Shown: positions 53,801-59,800 of the stretch, piece by piece | Position numbering within the stretch: the first letter of the stretch is position 1 | Layout of the letters: each line of letters starts with the position of its first letter | DNA from: Ligula intestinalis | Lineage: Eukaryota; Platyhelminthes; Cestoda; Diphyllobothriidea; Diphyllobothriidae | Reading direction: 5' to 3' | Length of the DNA stretch: 64,000 nucleotides | Assembly (NCBI GenBank): GCA_036362985.1 | Contig: JAYGXS010000001.1 | Coordinates: 50,351,713-50,415,712, forward strand | Notes under the pieces: generated by a model | Databases searched by the model: none | Seen by the model: only the letters and a program-made list of their open reading frames with translations | What the model was told of the DNA's origin: nothing | Made by a program: the position numbers and the translations under genes

Positions 53801-56800
53801 CCAATCATTGGTAGGCGAAGGACCAAAACAACTCAATCTAGTGACTTCTCTTATTCTCAGTTGCATTCCCCCAGTACTTTTGCCCACCATTTCCTTCTCT
53901 GCACTTTAATTTCTGACTCAGTAGCCCATACTGTTAGGGAAGCCGGTTGAATACGGGAATAAGGACTCTTCCCCCTTACTTCAGGTGCCCTTAGGCTAAA
54001 GTCCAAGTGCATTTTCAAATGTAGCCCCAAAATTAACGCTCAATCTCTTAACCCTAGGCATAATGCTATCAGTAACCCACGGATTTTGGCTCAAGTCTAT
54101 CTGGAAAAGGTACTTTAAGTAGTGCGCCTCATATACCCCTAGTCCCTGCATTTTGTCTTACGGAAACGATGGTTATAAGGATTTTATGGGTGGGAAAATA
54201 GGATAGGCAGTGAAGGAAATTTGTAGAGGTCCTTGTCAAGTTGAAAAGTGTAGTTAAATTTGGTTCCCGCGGCCGCTGGGAGTAAGTTGTCCCGCATGTA
54301 AATTGAAGGTGTGCGCGGCGCTTTGCGCCATAGACTCTACTAATCTAAATCCAAAACGGTTAGTTCGACCTCAGGTATGGTGAAGTAGACGACATCCTAA
54401 CCACTATTTGTACTTTTTCGGGAATTCCAAAAAACCTGCATATTGATCCTCGGGTTTTCCCGACATACGGCTACCGATAATACAGATTACGAAACTCCAC
54501 ATATATGAATCAATAACATTTCTAAATACAATAAAATTAAAATGCATACGGCAGTTATTAACGTATGTTCTACTGCCTATCTTAATTCCCCACTCATAAA
54601 ACCCTACAGCAACCATTTACATAGGATAAATGCTAGGACTAGGGGTATATGAGGTGCACTACTTAAAAAACTGTTGCCGACTATCTGTCCGCTGGGCAGT
54701 ACTTGTAATCGTGCCGTACCACTGCCTTTACATGGGATATACTGAGGTATGGACACTCACCGATCGGTTCCAGGGCTCACTCGTCTTGCTCCGACTTGGT
54801 CCTCAATTACAAGCACCGCCAACAACTGCACAGCTGCCGGTATTATAGTCGAACAATAGTACGGACAAAGGCCAGAGAGACTCGAGTAGACAGTTCTGGT
54901 TTATTAGGCGTTAGCAAACAGCCATTAACAATCCCAGATATTGCATCACCCGAGGCTCAAGCCCACCACTTGTTCATAAGGAGCTCAACGCTCTTGTAAT
55001 GCCAAGAGCACGAACCCGTGGCTCATCGGTTAGAGCACTAGACATTTAATCAACAGGTCGCGGGGTCGAGCTTCGGATGGTACAGCACCCGGGTTTTGGT
55101 ATGACTGGCTGATGGCGACTAATAAGCCAGAAATGGCCATTGCAGTCTCCCTTGTCTTTGCCGATTATGTTCGCCTGCGGGTAGTACCGCTGCGGCCATT
55201 AATCCCAACATTTCCATTTCAAATAAGGACTGGCAGAGGGTAGTTAGTACTGATGATACACGTTGGTGATGAGATGCAAAACTTCAAAAAAATCCTCAAT
55301 TATGGGTGTTTAGTAAGGATATCCATTTAAACATTCAGGAAGTGAAGGTAGGCGAACGAACGGCTTACATTAATTCCTCATTAGGCAAATACAATAATAT
55401 ATTGGGAGGGTAGAGTTAACAAGTGTTTAAGCAACCAATCGGTAGTAATTAGGGGGAGATGTGTAAGGGGATAAGAGGGGGTCAGATTCCAGCCATAAGT
55501 AGGGACCAGAGAAGGGAAAGGGGAGGGAAGGAAGCAGTTGGACAATAAGTTCATGTCGTCCTGTCGTCCTTGCCTTGCATCTTGCTGAGAAGCTTGAGGA
55601 CGCAAGGTATCATCGTCTCGTGAGTGGCCTGGGGATGTTTGCTATCGTTAAATTATCGTATGTGCCTGATAATTAATTAAGGGAAAACTTTTGGTCGTCT
55701 AACTTGACTTTCTGAAAGTATTTGCTTGCATATCCAAACCAACTATTTTACCGGATGTCCCTGTATCCCTGTAAAGGAGACAATTGACGAACGCAATGAC
55801 CTGAAGCAAAGACTGGAGGAGTACCTGAACGAGATTGCCCGGCTGGAGCGCATTATGACCGAACGTGACAGGGAACGAGAACTACTGTCGGAGCAACTGC
55901 GCGCCGCCAACGAGGACGCTGAAATCTGGCGCTCACGCTGGGAGAAGTCGGAGGGCAGCATCTCGGCCATACGCGCGGAGTGTGAGGAGCGCGAGATCGA
56001 GGTGGCTCGCCAACGCGATGCTCTCGAGTCCAAGGAGCGGGAGCTGAGCCAGTGCCGCTCGGACCTCAATGCAGCCGAGGCGAGGGTAGGTTTACAAACC
56101 ACACTAACACGCACGCATTCCCTTACGTAATAATAGCAGATTCTACTTTAATCAAGCACGTGGATATAGACTATTGACTGCTAAGCATCGGGGTTGATTT
56201 TGCAAGGTTATTCGAATTGCAATTTTTGGCAAAACTGTCTTGTAGGGCCGCCTAAAGATATATTTTTTCGCGAATTGTCTTAGGTAATTTGTGGTTAAAT
56301 ATTTAATTCTTGATTAAAGAGAGTATATGAATATTTAATTGTGTTAGGTGTGATCAAAATCATTGAATTATATAGCCATATTTGTTTTAATATACTAAAC
56401 AGAATCAACTCCAGCAACATAAACTCCCAACTGAGTGAAATTCAATCTTATATTGGCGGAATTTAACGAAAAAGGGGAAGTCGGTTTACTGAAAATGTAT
56501 AAGTAGGTTATTGTTATAAGTCAAGCGCAAATAGGGCCTCTAAAGACAGTCCTACCCATTTTTTCAATTAAAAATTGGTGTGCAAATTTGGTAGAGGGGA
56601 AATATTTTGAGGGCTAAGGAAATAAAGGACTTGACATAATCGAAATTTTAACTATAAAAACTCCCGCTAAGACAGACTGTGTGAAAGAGGGAGCTTCCAC
56701 GATGGGCGCATACTTCTTCTGTGCGAAGGTCAGAATACAGGCAGGTTTCGACGATGGTGTGATAAATTTACCGATAACAAACGCAAAATAGGTTTTATTG

Positions 56801-59800
56801 TTTTTTTTAATTACGATCCCAATGAGTCGGTTGCACTCAAGACTAAAACCTTTCTCATACAAGTTATAAAAATAGGGGGTTATGTTCACACTTGAATTGC
56901 GGACATTCGTGCGTTAAGTGACCCTGTGAAGTCAGAATGCAGTTTGTTTCACTGGATAGAAACTTAAAAACCTGCGTATGCGGCCGCACATCAGAAAAGT
57001 GCCCAAAATATCTTGGCTAGCTAACGGAGTAACCCCGTTTGAACGTCTTTCTATCTCGGACAACGCCATTAAGGCAAAAAAGCCATGACCCGGAGTATAG
57101 CCTACCATCCGGCTACCAGTGTGGTGTTCAGTTTGTGCCCAGCGATGGAATAGTAACCCATTGTTTGATTTTACCTCCAAAATGTGCCTGCCAATTCTAA
57201 CCGATCGCGATTATGCTTCTGCTTGTGGTAAACAAACACGCAGATGGTTGCATACAAGAAGTGTTTTTGGAACCGCCTCTAAATGGGTCCTGTGCAGGCA
57301 AATACGCAACACTCAGATGGACGTTCTCATCTCAATTTCGCATACTCACATCGGAAGTAATGCCCATTTGCGTATCTTTTCGTCGGCATTCAAGTCAGCG
57401 TTAAATGCAACTAACTCTGGTTGCCTATTTCTCAAAACAATTCCACCCAGATGTGAGAATAAATACTTCCAGCACCGTTTTAATCTACATCTCCAGTCCT
57501 AATCCCTAGCCCTAAATCCCAAAATTTTATTGATCCTAGTTCGAAATTTCAGCAAAGCTATATTTCGATAAAAAAACTTTTATTCCTTCAATGATTATTC
57601 GATCATTGATTTTGATGGAGTCCACCATGTACATTAACAGGTTGGTACAGTGATGGTGATTGGGGCCAGGGGTTAGCTTTAAAGTGATAGCAGAAGTAGT
57701 TAGCGCCAACTGCACTCTACACCTTCAGCGTGGATCAAGAAGACCAGACTGTATCAGGCTTTGACCGCTTTCTCCAATGCAAGCCAGAAACACCGCCTAA
57801 CTTAGTTCCCACGCATAGTCTTTTGTCACGTAAAACTATCACACTACCTACCCTCACTCGCCTTCAGTGAGTGTCAAGACAGGCTCAAGGATGCCGAGAC
57901 TGATACGGCTACTACTATTTCTTCTACTACTAACTTGCAATGTAGCTGAGTGTTAGTAGCACTGGTAATATTTCTGACAGCGGTTTTAGTCAGAGATGAC
58001 ATAGATTAAAAATAACGCTGGGGTTTATACTCCCATGCTCTCAACTAGGAGTGAAAATCTGGGTTTAAGCTGTTCCGAGCAAATACATGTTTGAGTCCCT
58101 GAACACACAAGGGCTTGCCTTGGTTTCAGCTCTCTCAACTCTATCCATCAGGTTGTGTCCGTTTCGACTGGATTTGGATTACGAGAACTAGGATACTGCT
58201 GCTACAAGTACGTGCCTATGTTAAAGTGCTAATTCTAATAATTGGGTTTACTAAGACTTGTGAATAATATACTATAATACGGCCTTTTAGGAAGTCAGCA
58301 CCCAGTATACACTCCCAATGTGTATGAGATAAAATGGTTACCTTATGGGTTAAATACAGCGTTATTAAATAATAACACACGTTCTACCATGCCTTTATGT
58401 CGTAAAGTTGTGCCTTTTACCGTCTTAAGGCTAACTATAGACTTACTGCAGTATCTAAGCTTGAAATTTACAGAATATCTACTCATATCCCGTCGGTCCC
58501 AATAGGGAGCGTTAATCTGGGTTCATGCTATTCTGAGTAACTACATATTTGAGGCCCGGAGCACATCAAGGCTTTCTTTGCTCGCCACCCTCTCACCAGG
58601 CTTTGTCATCTTATTGGTTACCGAAACATTATTAAGTAACAGCTGAAGTTCTACCAGGCCATTATGTCGGATGGTGCCATTCGCCGTTTTCAGGCTAACT
58701 TTTTTGACTTATTGCAGTATCTTGAGGTTTCGGAGACATCTCCCGTCTAATGGGAGATCAGTCTGCTCTGTTAATCAACTAACATTGCTGTATTTTATAA
58801 CTGTGTCAGTAGCTGAGTTATAGGCAATAAGCAGAGCAGATGAGAATATGAGCTTATTCTTGTGCTCCTTTTTGCTTGAGGTGCCTTCTTAAGACATCCG
58901 GGTTTGCCGTTTCAGTGGTTTTGGTGATATGCCAATGTTACATTTTGCCTTTTTTGTATTTTTTACGTCAATGTAAGTTATTTTTCTGCCTGGGTGTCGT
59001 TTTCTCCCTGTAATCCGCACATGCCTTATGGTCTCCAACACCACCGGCCACAAACACCTCCGGATGTGCTTCAATAGGGGGACCAGATACGAAGAGTTTA
59101 CGCATGGTTGGTCAGAGGATGGAGAAAATACACATTTCTCTACCTCCTCGCGGAAACGCGCACAGGTGAAAACAAAGTCAAAAAGTGACAGTGCTCACAT
59201 GGGTGCTCAGGAAAACAACTATTATTTCAAGTGGGCTCTCGAATTAATCTACGTGGGAATTCCACGTCTACTTTTACCGTTTAAAAATTTCAACCCGGTC
59301 TCCGCTCCCCCTCCCCTTTCCCCTAAACTCTTCGTCCGACCAACACCTGCTCCTTCTGCAGTAAGCAGTCGTTACGCCGATTTTCGCGCAAACAAACATT
59401 CCTGTAGGGAAGGATGGCAGAGGTAAAGGGGTACAGTTTCTGAAGGATGAAATGAAGGCGAGAAATTGTGGGTATATTATTGTGTCCTCTTTCAGACTTC
59501 TTTCGTTTGCGTGTCCTTCCGTGAAGCAGAGGGTTGGACAGCCCAGCTTAGCTTTAATCAGTCATGTGTGTGTTTTCAGCCTCGAACGTCCGCCGGCTCT
59601 GGGAGGGGGGGAGGTGCTTGATGAAGGTTGTTACGTGAGCCCATGACCTCCGCCCGCAGTCCCATCGCACCTCATTACAATGTGGCTAGGGTAAGGTCAG
59701 GTCAGGTCAGGTTTATTGAGGGAAATATAGGTGAATGTTTTTGAACGCCTTACTGGTACAAGGCAGCTGTGAAATGCATTACTTCAGCTGGGTATTTCAA

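Larger units (their letters stand above)
53071..55776 (+). other. Intron 15 (2.7 kb)
   Basis: Contains MITE-like M1 copy 2 (54.1-54.7 kb) and a tRNA-derived SINE at 55.0 kb. The rest is unassigned. Confidence 0.65.

Noticed and set aside
55743..56114. 123-codon Ser/Arg-rich frame on the - strand
   Set aside because: Antisense shadow of exon 16, whose coiled coil and splice sites match a known family.
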